Assembly: GCF_018070045.1 (NCBI RefSeq)
Contig: NZ_JAGPYK010000016.1
Span: forward strand, 1-64,000
DNA length: 64,000 nucleotides
Direction: 5' to 3'
Source: Micromonospora sp. U21
GTDB taxonomy: Bacteria > Actinomycetota > Actinomycetes > Mycobacteriales > Micromonosporaceae
Below, one piece after another: positions 34,889 to 43,167 of this stretch. The stretch's first letter is position 1; each line of letters starts with the position of its first letter. The position numbers were made by a program, and so were the translations under genes. The notes beneath the pieces were generated by a model, which was not told the DNA's origin, did no database searches, and was given only the letters and a program-made list of their open reading frames with translations.

Positions 34889-35754
34889 ACCTGACTCTCC
34901 TGGTGGCTGCCGAGCGCGGCGGCGACGACGGCGCGGTCGTCGGCGGTCTTGGCGATGGTGCCGATGGTCCGGGAGACCTCGGTGGTGGCCAGGTCGGCGG
35001 CGCCCAGCACGGACAGCGCGGAGACCCAGTCGATGGTCTCCGCCATCCCCGGCGCCTTCTCCAACCCCAGGCCCCGCACGCCGCCGATGAACTGGACCGC
35101 CGTACGGATCAGCGGCTCGGTCGCACCCGGCACGGCTCGGCGGACGATCTCCACGGCCCGGTCCGGTTCGGGGAAGTCGATCCAGTGGTACAGGCAGCGG
35201 CGACGCAGCGCGTCGTGCAGTTCCCGGCTGCGGTTGGAGGTGAGCACCACCACGGGCGGCGTGCGAGCGGTGAACGTACCGAGTTCGGGGATCGTCACCC
35301 CGGCCTCGCCGAGGAACTCGAACAGCAGCGCCTCGAACTCGTCGTCGGCGCGGTCGATCTCGTCGATCAGCAGGACCGGCGGTACCGGTCCCTGATGGCG
35401 TACGGCCCGCAGGATCGGCCGTTCCTGGAGGAACTCGGCGCTGAACAGGTCCGCGTCGGTGAGCCGGGCGTGCTGCGCCTCGGCGAGCCGGATCGCCAGC
35501 AGTTGCCGCTGGTAGTTCCACTCGTAGAGCGCCTCAGCGGCGGTCAGCCCCTCATAGCACTGCAGCCGGATCAGTGGTGTCTCCAGCGCCCGGGCCAGCG
35601 CCTTCGCGGCGGCGGTCTTGCCGACACCGGGCTCGCCCTCCAGCAGCATCGGCCGGCCGAGCCGCAACGCCAGGAACAGAGCCATCGCCATGCCGTCATC
35701 GACCAGGTAGTCGACGGCGTCGAGGCGGTGCCGGACGGTCAGCGCGTCCTTCAC
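34885..35754 (-). CDS. coxD: CoxD/MoxR-type AAA+ ATPase
   Basis: A 289-residue AAA+ protein of the MoxR class with Walker A GEPGVGKTAAAK, Walker B VLLIDEIDRAD, sensor VVLTSNRSRELHDALRRRC and a helical lid. CoxD is the chaperone-like ATPase needed to insert sulfur and copper into the CO dehydrogenase active site. The GTG start overlaps the mocA stop codon (GTGA). It precedes coxG and coxE in the same unit, reproducing the usual coxD-E-G maturation set in a slightly different order. Confidence 0.9.
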   Translation of the reverse strand: MKDALTVRHRLDAVDYLVDDGMAMALFLALRLGRPMLLEGEPGVGKTAAAKALARALETPLIRLQCYEGLTAAEALYEWNYQRQLLAIRLAEAQHARLTDADLFSAEFLQERPILRAVRHQGPVPPVLLIDEIDRADDEFEALLFEFLGEAGVTIPELGTFTARTPPVVVLTSNRSRELHDALRRRCLYHWIDFPEPDRAVEIVRRAVPGATEPLIRTAVQFIGGVRGLGLEKAPGMAETIDWVSALSVLGAADLATTEVSRTIGTIAKTADDRAVVAAALGSHQESQV

Positions 35755-36326
35755 GGCTCTCCCGCCAGCAGCCGCTCGTAGTCCGCGCGGGTGTCCACGT
35801 CGATCGGCACCGGCCCGTCGGCGGGCACCTCGGTCACCGGGTGGCGGCCGGAGTGCAGCAGCTTCCACACGGCCTTGTCGCCGTGCAGGTCGTACAGCTC
35901 GGGAAGGACCTCGCGGCCGAAGCGGAACGGATGGCCCAACCCGTCGGCGTACCGGCACACGGCCAGCGGGGTGGCCGCCGCGGCGACCCGGCGGACGTCG
36001 GCGGCACGTACCCCGGGCTGGTCGCCGAGGAGCAGCACGAGCGCGTCGGCGCGCGGGTCCACCGCCCGGGCGGCCGTGCTGACCGACGACCCGCAGCCGC
36101 TGCTGAATGCCGGGTTCTCGACGACCTGGCACCCGGTGAGGTCCACCCGGTCGCGGATCCCGCTCGCCGCGCCGCCGAGGGTCACGAGCAGTTGGTCGAA
36201 GCCACACGAGCGGGCCAGGTCGAGGGTCGCGTCGAGCAGCGTCCGTCCCCGGTACGGGAGCAGCTGCTTCGCCTCGCCGAGACGGACCGACGCCCCCGCG
36301 GCGAGCACCAGGCCGGTCGTGAACAC
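35751..36326 (-). CDS. mocA: MocA/MobA-like nucleotidyltransferase for molybdenum cofactor
   Basis: A 191-residue NTP-transferase with the signature LVLAAGASVRLGEAKQLLPY and the metal-binding LLGDQPGV. The QLL variant and the partner genes indicate cytidylyl transfer to molybdopterin (MCD), the cofactor form used by xanthine dehydrogenase-family enzymes including CO dehydrogenase. It sits between the xdhC-like and coxD genes, separated by three bases and an overlap respectively. Confidence 0.85.
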   Translation of the reverse strand: MFTTGLVLAAGASVRLGEAKQLLPYRGRTLLDATLDLARSCGFDQLLVTLGGAASGIRDRVDLTGCQVVENPAFSSGCGSSVSTAARAVDPRADALVLLLGDQPGVRAADVRRVAAAATPLAVCRYADGLGHPFRFGREVLPELYDLHGDKAVWKLLHSGRHPVTEVPADGPVPIDVDTRADYERLLAGEP

Positions 36327-36329
36327 GGG

Positions 36330-37196
36330 CTACGCCGCCGTGAAACGCGCGAGGCAGCCGGCGCAGCAGAACCAGACGTCCTGCCCGTCGATCCGCACGT
36401 GCGGCGTTTCCGGCCCGACCAGCACGGTCATCCCGCACACCGGGTCGACGGCCTGCTGCGGCCTCGCGGCCGGCGCGCCCGACGACGGGCTCAGCCCGTC
36501 CACCCGGATCGCCCGGACCACCTCGGACATGATGGACAGTGCGATCTCCTGCGGCGTACGCGCGCCGATGTCCAGCCCGGCCGGCGAGTGGACGCGGGCC
36601 CGCTCGGCGTCGGTCAACCCCAGTTCGTCGAGCACGACCGCGCCCCGTTTGTGGCTGGCGACCAGCGCGACGAACCCCACGCCGGCGTCCAGCGCGGCCC
36701 GGATCGCGTCCTGCTCGCCCCTGCCCAGCCCGGCCACCACGACGGCGGTGCAGCCCGCGTGGTCGTCGGACGTGACGACGTCGAAGTCCAGGAACGCCGC
36801 CAACGTCGCCACCGCGGCGGCGATCGGTGTGCCACCGACCAGCCGCAGCGCCGGTGCCGGCAGCATCGGCCGAAGGAAGACCTCGACGGCGCCACCGGAG
36901 TGGCACGGGTTCACCACCACCCGCGCCCCCGGCGCCTCGGGGAACGGGGCCGCGCCGTCCGGCAGCACCCGCAGCAGCAGGGCGTCACCGTCGCGCAGGG
37001 CGTCGAGCGCGGCGGCCCGCACCGAACTCTCGGCGCACACCCCACCCACGAAGCCCTCGATCGAGCCGTCCGCCCGGATCACCGCGGCGTCGCCCGGCCG
37101 GGCCGACGTCGGCTCCTGGGCGCGGACCACCGTGGCCTGCACGAACGGCTCACGGGAGGCGGTCAGCTCCCGGGCGCGGTCCGCGATGGTGGTCAT
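36330..37196 (-). CDS. XdhC/CoxF-family maturation factor with C-terminal YHS-like metal domain
   Basis: A 288-residue protein. Residues 1-85 are the XdhC/CoxI N-domain (GDAAVIRADGSIEGFVGGVCAES), then a Rossmann-like domain ending in the XdhC signature VHSPAGLDIGARTPQEIALSI. XdhC proteins bind MCD cofactor and promote its sulfuration and insertion. The last 45 residues add a YHS/TRASH-like module, VDPVCGMTV and WFCCAGCLARF, whose cysteines suggest binding of a soft metal such as copper. A copper role would fit the Cu-Mo site of CO dehydrogenase but is inference. Confidence 0.85.
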   Translation of the reverse strand: MTTIADRARELTASREPFVQATVVRAQEPTSARPGDAAVIRADGSIEGFVGGVCAESSVRAAALDALRDGDALLLRVLPDGAAPFPEAPGARVVVNPCHSGGAVEVFLRPMLPAPALRLVGGTPIAAAVATLAAFLDFDVVTSDDHAGCTAVVVAGLGRGEQDAIRAALDAGVGFVALVASHKRGAVVLDELGLTDAERARVHSPAGLDIGARTPQEIALSIMSEVVRAIRVDGLSPSSGAPAARPQQAVDPVCGMTVLVGPETPHVRIDGQDVWFCCAGCLARFTAA

Positions 37197-37206
37197 CCTC
37201 GGCCCC

Positions 37207-39597
37207 TCAGACCGGCGGCCGGGCCTGGCCGCGCATCGCGTCCCAGACCCGCGACGGCGTCAGCGGCATGTCGGCGTGTCGTACGCCGAAGGGCTTGAGG
37301 GCGTCCACGACCGCATTGACGATCGCCGGGGGAGAACCGACCGTCGCCGACTCGCCGACGCCCTTCGCGCCGATCGGATGGTGCGGCGACGGGGTGACGG
37401 TGAAGCCGGTCTCCCAGTCGGGCACCTCGAGTGACGTCGGGATCAGGTAGTCCATCAGCGACGCGCCGAGGCAGTTGCCGTCCTCGTCGAACGCGATCAT
37501 CTCCATCAGCGCCATGCCGACCCCGTCGGTCAGCCCGCCGTGCACCTGCCCCTCAATGATCATCGGGTTGATCCGGGTGCCGCAGTCGTCGACCGCGATG
37601 AACCGTCGCACCTTCACCTGCGCGGTGCCGGGATCGATGTCCACCACACAGATGTACGCCCCGTGCGGGTACGTCAGGTTCGACGGATTGTAGCAGATCT
37701 GCGCCTCGAGTCCGCCCTCGATGCCCTCGGGCAGGTCACCCGCGCCGTGCGCGCGCATGGCGATGTCCTGGATCGTGACGGACGTGCCCGGGTCGCCCTT
37801 GACGTGGAACGCGCCCTTCTCCCACTCCAGGTCCGCCACCGAGACCTCGAGCATGCCCGAGGCGATGATCCGGGCCTTGTCGCGGACCTTGCGCGCCACC
37901 AGGGCGGCCGCCGCGCCCGACACGGGCGTCGAGCGGCTGCCGTACGTGCCGAGGCCGAACGGGGTGTTGTCGGTGTCGCCGTGCAGCACCTCGATGTCGG
38001 CCGGCGGGATCCCGATCTCCTCGGCGACGATCTGCGCGAACGTGGTCTCGTGCCCCTGGCCCTGGGACTGCACGCTGAGCCGTACCACGGCCTTGCCGGT
38101 CGGGTGGACGCGCAGCTCGCAGCCGTCCGCCATGCCCAGCCCGAGGATGTCCATGTTCTTGCGGGGTCCGGCGCCGACCGCCTCGGTGAAGAACGCGATG
38201 CCGATCCCCATCAGCTCGCCCCGTGCTCGCTTCTCCTCCTGCTCACGGCGCAGCTCGGCGTAGCCCGCCATGTCCATCGCCAGCCGCATGGTCGGCTCGT
38301 AGTTGCCGGAGTCGTACACCCAGCCGGTCCTGGTCGTGTACGGGAACTGCTCCGGCTTGATGAAGTTCTTCAGCCGCAGTTCGGCCGGGTCCATGCCCAG
38401 CTCGTCGGCGAGACAGTCGACGATCCGCTCGACCAGGTAGACCGCCTCGGTGATTCGGAACGAGCAGGCGTACGCGACGCCGCCGGGCGCCTTGTTGGTG
38501 TAGACCGCCGTCATCCTGCAATAGGCGGCCTCGATGTCGTAGCTGCCGGTGAAGACCCCGAAGAAGCCGGCCGGGTACTTCACCGGCGCGGCGGTGCCGT
38601 TGAACGCGCCGTGGTCGGCCAGCACGTTGGTACGGATGCCGAGGATCCGGCCGTCCCGGGTCGCCGCGATCTCACCGCGCATGATGTAGTCGCGGGCGAA
38701 GCCGGTGCTGATCAGGTTCTCCGACCGGTCCTCCATCCACTTCACCGGTTTGCCCGTGACGATCGAGGCGACGATCGCGCAGACGTACCCGGGGTAGATC
38801 GGTACCTTGTTGCCGAACCCGCCGCCGATGTCCGGCGAGATCACCTGGATCTTGTGCTCCGGGATGCCCGCCACGATGGCGTAGAGGGTGCGGTGGGCGT
38901 GCGGCGCCTGGGTGGTGGACCAGAGCCGCAGCTTGCCGTCGACGGCGTCGAAGTCGGCGACCGCCCCGCACGTCTCCATCGGCGCGGGGTGCACCCGGGG
39001 ATAGACGAGATCCTGGCTGACCACGACGTCCGCGCGCGCGAACACCGCCTCGGTGGCCGCCTCGTCGCCGGTCTCCCAGTCGAAGCAGTGGTTGTTCGCC
39101 TTACCGTCGAGGTCGTCGCGGATCAGCGGGGCGTCCGGCTCCAACGCGCGACGGGCGTCGATCACCGGGTCGAGGACGTCGTACTCGACGTCGATCAACT
39201 CCAACGCGTCGCGCGCCGCGTACCGGTCCTCGGCGACGACGAACGCGACCTCCTGGCCCTGGAAGCGCACCTTGTCGGTGGCGAGCACGGCCTGCACGTC
39301 GTTGGAGAGGGTCGGCATCCAGGCCAGGCCCTGCTGGGCCAGCATCGCCCCGGTGACCACCGCCCTGACCCCGGGCGACGCCTCGGCGGCGCTCGTGTCG
39401 ATGCTGACGATCCGGGCGTGCGCCACCGGAGCCCGGAGGATGGCCAGGTGCAGCATGCCGGGCAGTTGAACGTCGTCGACGTACCGGCCGCGACCGCGGA
39501 GAAACCGTGGGTCCTCCTTGCGCAGCATCCGGCCGTACCCGACGGGTTTCTGGTCGTTGTCGTGGAACGTGTCCGCGCGCTCGTGCACGGTGGTCAT
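37207..39597 (-). CDS. coxL: Aerobic CO dehydrogenase large subunit, form I
   Basis: A 796-residue molybdopterin subunit. The active-site loop VAYACSFR (Cys378) is the form I AYxCSFR signature whose cysteine bridges copper to molybdenum; form II relatives have AYRGAGR instead. Other matches are GYGRMLRKEDPRFLRGRGRY at the start, the Moco-binding GGGFGNKV, and the catalytic-Glu region PIGAKGVGES near the end. The enzyme oxidises CO to CO2 with water, passing electrons via the small and medium subunits to quinone. The ATG at 39597 overlaps the coxS stop; longer readings run through coxS in another frame. Confidence 0.95.
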   Translation of the reverse strand: MTTVHERADTFHDNDQKPVGYGRMLRKEDPRFLRGRGRYVDDVQLPGMLHLAILRAPVAHARIVSIDTSAAEASPGVRAVVTGAMLAQQGLAWMPTLSNDVQAVLATDKVRFQGQEVAFVVAEDRYAARDALELIDVEYDVLDPVIDARRALEPDAPLIRDDLDGKANNHCFDWETGDEAATEAVFARADVVVSQDLVYPRVHPAPMETCGAVADFDAVDGKLRLWSTTQAPHAHRTLYAIVAGIPEHKIQVISPDIGGGFGNKVPIYPGYVCAIVASIVTGKPVKWMEDRSENLISTGFARDYIMRGEIAATRDGRILGIRTNVLADHGAFNGTAAPVKYPAGFFGVFTGSYDIEAAYCRMTAVYTNKAPGGVAYACSFRITEAVYLVERIVDCLADELGMDPAELRLKNFIKPEQFPYTTRTGWVYDSGNYEPTMRLAMDMAGYAELRREQEEKRARGELMGIGIAFFTEAVGAGPRKNMDILGLGMADGCELRVHPTGKAVVRLSVQSQGQGHETTFAQIVAEEIGIPPADIEVLHGDTDNTPFGLGTYGSRSTPVSGAAAALVARKVRDKARIIASGMLEVSVADLEWEKGAFHVKGDPGTSVTIQDIAMRAHGAGDLPEGIEGGLEAQICYNPSNLTYPHGAYICVVDIDPGTAQVKVRRFIAVDDCGTRINPMIIEGQVHGGLTDGVGMALMEMIAFDEDGNCLGASLMDYLIPTSLEVPDWETGFTVTPSPHHPIGAKGVGESATVGSPPAIVNAVVDALKPFGVRHADMPLTPSRVWDAMRGQARPPV

Positions 39598-40142
39598 GCG
39601 ACAGCCCCCGCAGTCTGGCCGGCGTCGGCGATCTCGCCAGCCTCGCTCGATTCGGTGGTCTCGGCGACCCGGGCGGCGGCCTCCGCCTCGGCCACGGCGG
39701 CCCAACGGACCGAGCGCACGATGGTGGCGTAACCCGTGCATCGGCAGATCTGACCCGAGATCGCCTCCCGGATCTCCGTCTCGCTCGGATCCGGGTTGCG
39801 GTCGAGCAGCGCTCGGGCGGTCATCAGCATCCCCGGGGTACAGAAGCCGCACTGCAGGCCGTGGCACTGCATGAAACCCTCTTGGACCGGGTCGAGCTGG
39901 GCGCCCGTGGCGAGGCCCTCGACGGTACGCACCTGGTGGCCGCCGGCCATCGCGGCGAGCACCGTGCACGACTTCACCGGCTCGCCGTCCAACCAGACCA
40001 CGCAGGTGCCGCAGTTGCTGGTGTCGCAGCCCCAGTGCGTGCCGGTCAGACCCAGCACGTCCCGCAGGAAGTGCACCAGCAGCAGTCGGGCCTCGATCTC
40101 CCGGGTGACCTCGACGTCGTTGACGGTCATCGTGACCTGCAT
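39594..40142 (-). CDS. coxS: CO dehydrogenase small [2Fe-2S] subunit
   Basis: A 182-residue iron-sulfur subunit. The plant-type cluster is bound by CDTSNCGTC plus a later Cys (VKSC), and the second cluster by CHGLQCGFC and CRCTGY. Both are complete. The C-terminus extends by about 25 acidic/alanine-rich residues beyond the usual end, without known function. It lies two bases after coxM and overlaps coxL by four. Confidence 0.94.
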   Translation of the reverse strand: MQVTMTVNDVEVTREIEARLLLVHFLRDVLGLTGTHWGCDTSNCGTCVVWLDGEPVKSCTVLAAMAGGHQVRTVEGLATGAQLDPVQEGFMQCHGLQCGFCTPGMLMTARALLDRNPDPSETEIREAISGQICRCTGYATIVRSVRWAAVAEAEAAARVAETTESSEAGEIADAGQTAGAVA

Positions 40143-40144
40143 GC

Positions 40145-41017
40145 TCAGCTCCTCGCCCGCTCGACGGCCCGGCGCAGGGTCCGTCTGGTCAGCTCGGCGG
40201 CCAGATGCCGCTTGTAGTCGGCGCTGCCGCGCTGGTCGGTCGCCGGATCGCAGCTACCCGCGGCGATCGCTCCCGCCTGCTCGAACAGGCTCTCGGAGGG
40301 CTCCCGCCCGCGCAGGGCCGCCGAGATCTCCGGGATGCCCGTCGTGTTCGGGCCGACCGCCGCGAGCCCGACCCGGGCGTCCACGATCGCGCCGCCGTCG
40401 AGCCACACCGCCGCGCCGGCTGACACCACGGCCCAGTCGCCGGCCCGGCGCTCGACCTTCTCGTACGCGCTGCCGCATCCGGGCCGCACCGGCAACCGCA
40501 CCTCGACCAGCATCTCGCCGTCCGCGACGGCCGTCTCGTACGGCCCGACGTGGAACTCCTCCATGGACACGACCCGTTCGGCGCCGCCCGGGCCGCGAAT
40601 CACGCACCTCGCGTCCAGGGTCGTGCAGACCGCCGAGAGGTCCTCGGACGGGTCGGCCTGGCAGAGCGAGCCGCCCAGCGTGCCCCGGTTGCGCACCACC
40701 GGGTCCGCGATCACCCGCTCGGCGTCGGCGAAGATGGGGAACGCCGCGGCCAGCTGGGCGGACTCGAGCAGCTCCCGATGCCGGGTGAGCGCGCCGATCC
40801 GTACCTCGTCCGGGCCCGTCTCGATGTAGCCGAGTTCGGCGTGCAGATCGTTGATGTCGATGAGGTAGTCGAAGTTGGCCAGCCGGAGCTTCATCATCGG
40901 CAGCAGGCTGTGCCCTCCGGCGATCAACCGCGCCGTGCTGCCCAGCCGCTCCAGCAGGCCGATGGCATGGTCCACACTGGTGGCTCGCTCGTACTCGAAC
41001 GGTGCCGGCACCTGCAT
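40145..41017 (-). CDS. coxM: CO dehydrogenase medium FAD subunit
   Basis: A 290-residue flavoprotein with the FAD-binding motifs AGGHSLLPMMKLRLA and TLGGSLCQADPSED of the xanthine dehydrogenase family. It transfers electrons from the iron-sulfur subunit to the respiratory chain. The ATG has GGAGG just upstream and it is the first gene of the cox operon, read away from the palindrome at 41065-41104. Confidence 0.94.
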   Translation of the reverse strand: MQVPAPFEYERATSVDHAIGLLERLGSTARLIAGGHSLLPMMKLRLANFDYLIDINDLHAELGYIETGPDEVRIGALTRHRELLESAQLAAAFPIFADAERVIADPVVRNRGTLGGSLCQADPSEDLSAVCTTLDARCVIRGPGGAERVVSMEEFHVGPYETAVADGEMLVEVRLPVRPGCGSAYEKVERRAGDWAVVSAGAAVWLDGGAIVDARVGLAAVGPNTTGIPEISAALRGREPSESLFEQAGAIAAGSCDPATDQRGSADYKRHLAAELTRRTLRRAVERARS

Positions 41018-41064
41018 GTCGCACCTCCGTGGTCCCGGAAAATCTGATCCGGACGCCGGCCGAA

Positions 41065-41104
41065 GTCAACGGCGACCTAAGCAACTGCTTAGGTCGCCGT
41101 TGAC
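41065..41104. promoter_or_regulatory. Perfect 40-base palindrome between coxM and the divergent xdhC-like gene
   Basis: The 19-base arms GTCAACGGCGACCTAAGCA (41065-41083) and its exact complement (41086-41104) flank a two-base centre AC. It lies 47 bases before coxM and 31 bases before the divergent XdhC-type start, so it can act on both promoters. The core CTAAGCA-AC-TGCTTAG looks like a dimeric repressor site; as RNA it would also form a strong hairpin in both leaders. Confidence 0.65.
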
Positions 41105-41135
41105 GGTGCCGCCGACACTCGCGGATCGTGCGGCC

Positions 41136-42218
41136 ATGAGGGACATCGTCGACGGACTGATCGGCTGGCGCGCCGGCAGTGTCGCGTTCGCCGTCGCGAC
41201 CGTCGTCCGAACCTGGCGGTCGGCGCCCCGGCAGGCCGGCGCCGCCATGGCCGTCTCCGCCACCGGCGAGGTCCTGGGCAGCATCTCGGGCGGGTGCGTC
41301 GAGGGCGCCGTCTACGAGCTCTGCCGGGCGGCGGTCGAGACCGGCCGGGCCCACACCCAGACCTACGGCGTCAGCGACGACGACGCGTTCGACGTGGGCC
41401 TGACCTGCGGCGGCACGATCGAGATCCTGATTCAGCCGGACGTCGCGATGACCGAGCCCGACGAGGTGCTCACGGCGATCCGGGACGGCCGGCCGGTCGC
41501 CACGGCAGCGGTCGAGAACGCGCAGCTGGTGGTCTGGCCCGACCGGGTCGCGGGCAGCCTCGGCGCGGCCGACCTGGACGACGCGGTGGCCCGCCACGCC
41601 ACCGGCATGCTCACCCTCGGTACCACGGGCATGATCCACCTCGGCCGGCAGGGGGAGGAGCGACTCGACGAGGTGTCCGTGTTCGTCCAGTCGTACGTGT
41701 CCCCACCCCGGATGATCATTTTCGGCGCGATCGACTTCGCCGCCGCGACGGCCCGGATCGGCCGGTTCCTCGGCTACCACGTCACGGTCTGCGACGCCCG
41801 CCCGGTGTTCGCCACCCGTACGCGTTTCCCGGACGTCGACGACCTCGTCGTCCAGTGGCCGCACACGTATCTGGAGTCGACGACCGTCGACGACCGCACG
41901 GTGCTCTGCGTCCTGACCCACGACCCCAAGTTCGACGTGCCGCTGCTCCAGGTCGCCCTGCACACCCCCGCCCGCTACATCGGCGCGATGGGCAGCCGTC
42001 GTACGCACTCCGTCCGGCTGCGACGGCTGCGCGAGGAGGGCGTGAGCGAGGCCGCCCTGGCCCGGCTCTCCTCGCCGATCGGGCTGGACCTGGGCGCGCG
42101 GACCCCGGAGGAGACCGCCGTGGCAATCGCCGCCGAGATCACCGCTCAGACCTGGGGTGGGTCGGGTCGCCCGCTCAGCGACCTGGCGACCCCGATCCAC
42201 CACACCCGACCGACCTAG
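41136..42218 (+). CDS. XdhC/CoxI-family protein (second copy)
   Basis: A 360-residue XdhC-family protein, full length, unlike the shorter fused paralogue at 36330-37196. The N-domain contains RSAPRQAGAAMAVSATGEVLG and GSISGGCVEGAVYE. The Rossmann domain starts RMIIFGAIDFAAATARIGR and the end carries SSPIGLDLGARTPEETAVAI. It is expected to handle molybdenum-cofactor sulfuration/insertion for CO dehydrogenase. It is transcribed divergently from coxM across the palindrome. Confidence 0.88.
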   Translation: MRDIVDGLIGWRAGSVAFAVATVVRTWRSAPRQAGAAMAVSATGEVLGSISGGCVEGAVYELCRAAVETGRAHTQTYGVSDDDAFDVGLTCGGTIEILIQPDVAMTEPDEVLTAIRDGRPVATAAVENAQLVVWPDRVAGSLGAADLDDAVARHATGMLTLGTTGMIHLGRQGEERLDEVSVFVQSYVSPPRMIIFGAIDFAAATARIGRFLGYHVTVCDARPVFATRTRFPDVDDLVVQWPHTYLESTTVDDRTVLCVLTHDPKFDVPLLQVALHTPARYIGAMGSRRTHSVRLRRLREEGVSEAALARLSSPIGLDLGARTPEETAVAIAAEITAQTWGGSGRPLSDLATPIHHTRPT

Positions 42219-42335
42219 ATCATCATGCGCAGGGCCAGCGCTGCGGTGACCGCCAGCTCACCCGAAGGGTGCTCATCGCCGGCGTGCCGTGCCGTGCCGG
42301 CCGCGACGCGGGCGGTTGCGGGCCGCGAGGCGCGT

Positions 42336-42860
42336 GCCTGGATGCGGCATCCGCCGCGGCTGCAGTATCTGGCGTTCGCGGTGGTGTACGGGGCGCTGCT
42401 CGCCGGCCTTCCGCTGTTGTCCGACGTGGATCTGCTGCTGCCGTGGGCCGGACCGCTCGCCGTGCTCGGCGCGGCGGCGATGTCGGCTGGGCTGGTCGGA
42501 CTGGACGGCACCGCACTGTGGCTGCCGCTCACCACACCGGGCGGCGAACGTGCCGAGGTCCGGGGTCGGGCCTTGGCGTGGTTGCTTATGGTCGCCCCGA
42601 TCGGGGTGCTGCTGACCGTCGCCGGCGTCAATCCTCGCGCCCCAGGTCGACCCGCTGACCGTGCTCTCCACCCTGCCGGCTCTGCTCGGCGCGGGCGCGT
42701 CGGTGCCGGTGTGGGTGTCGCTGCTGCGGGTGCGCCCGGTAGCCGACCCACGGCATCCCACCTCGGCGCGCGCACGACGGTGGGGTTGAAAATGATTGGT
42801 GTGGGCGTCGCGATGCTGCTCGCCGGCCTGGTGTTGTGGGATCGCCGGCCCGCGCGTTGA
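42336..42860 (+). pseudogene. Decayed ABC-transporter-type permease fragment
   Basis: The plus strand encodes membrane-like sequence AWMRHPPRLQYLAFAVVYGA and LLPWAGPLAVLGAAAMSAGL up to about 42630. The membrane pattern shifts to a second frame (TVLSTLPALLGAGASVPVWV, LLRVRPVADPRHP) and returns to the first for IGVGVAMLLAGLVLWDRRPA before the stop. There is no start context. Two frame changes and a missing 5' end mark it as a remnant of a large export permease. Confidence 0.5.
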
Positions 42861-43167
42861 CGCCCGTCGGGGCGGTGCCGCTCCGGTAAGCGATATACCT
42901 GTGAGGTATGAATATGACTCTCTGGTATACGGCTTACCAGCGACACTCCCACCGGAGAGGGCACGGAGGCTGCTGTCGCAGCCGGTCCGACCGGGCGACC
43001 TGACGTCAGGGCAATGTCCCCGCCGGTTCCATACACCATGCCTTTCCCGGCCTGTGCAAAAAGGGGCGGGGGAGGCATGTCTCTTCTGATCTCGCTGCGA
43101 CCGGCCTGGTACCTCGTCTAGTGTCAGGCTGTTCATATTTGGTGTGATTAGTCTGGAAGGTGCGGCG
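42861..43167 (+). promoter_or_regulatory. Leader region of the formate dehydrogenase operon
   Basis: This 307-base gap has no gene. It is unusually A+T rich around 42890-42935 and 43125-43155, and contains the small dyad ATACCT-GTG-AGGTAT at 42895-42909. The Shine-Dalgarno GGAAGG (43155-43160) serves fdhA. Promoter and operator of the formate dehydrogenase operon are expected here, but no factor can be named. Confidence 0.45.

Noticed and set aside
42895..42909. ATACCT-GTG-AGGTAT as a defined FNR/CRP site for the formate dehydrogenase operon
   Set aside because: It does not match TTGAT-N4-ATCAA or TGTGA-N6-TCACA; kept only as an unnamed dyad.
42215..43078. Minus-strand frame ending HPSGELAVTAALALRMMI beside the xdhC-like gene
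   Set aside because: Only the last dozen residues look protein-like; the rest is Arg/Pro/Ser-rich shadow of the permease remnant.
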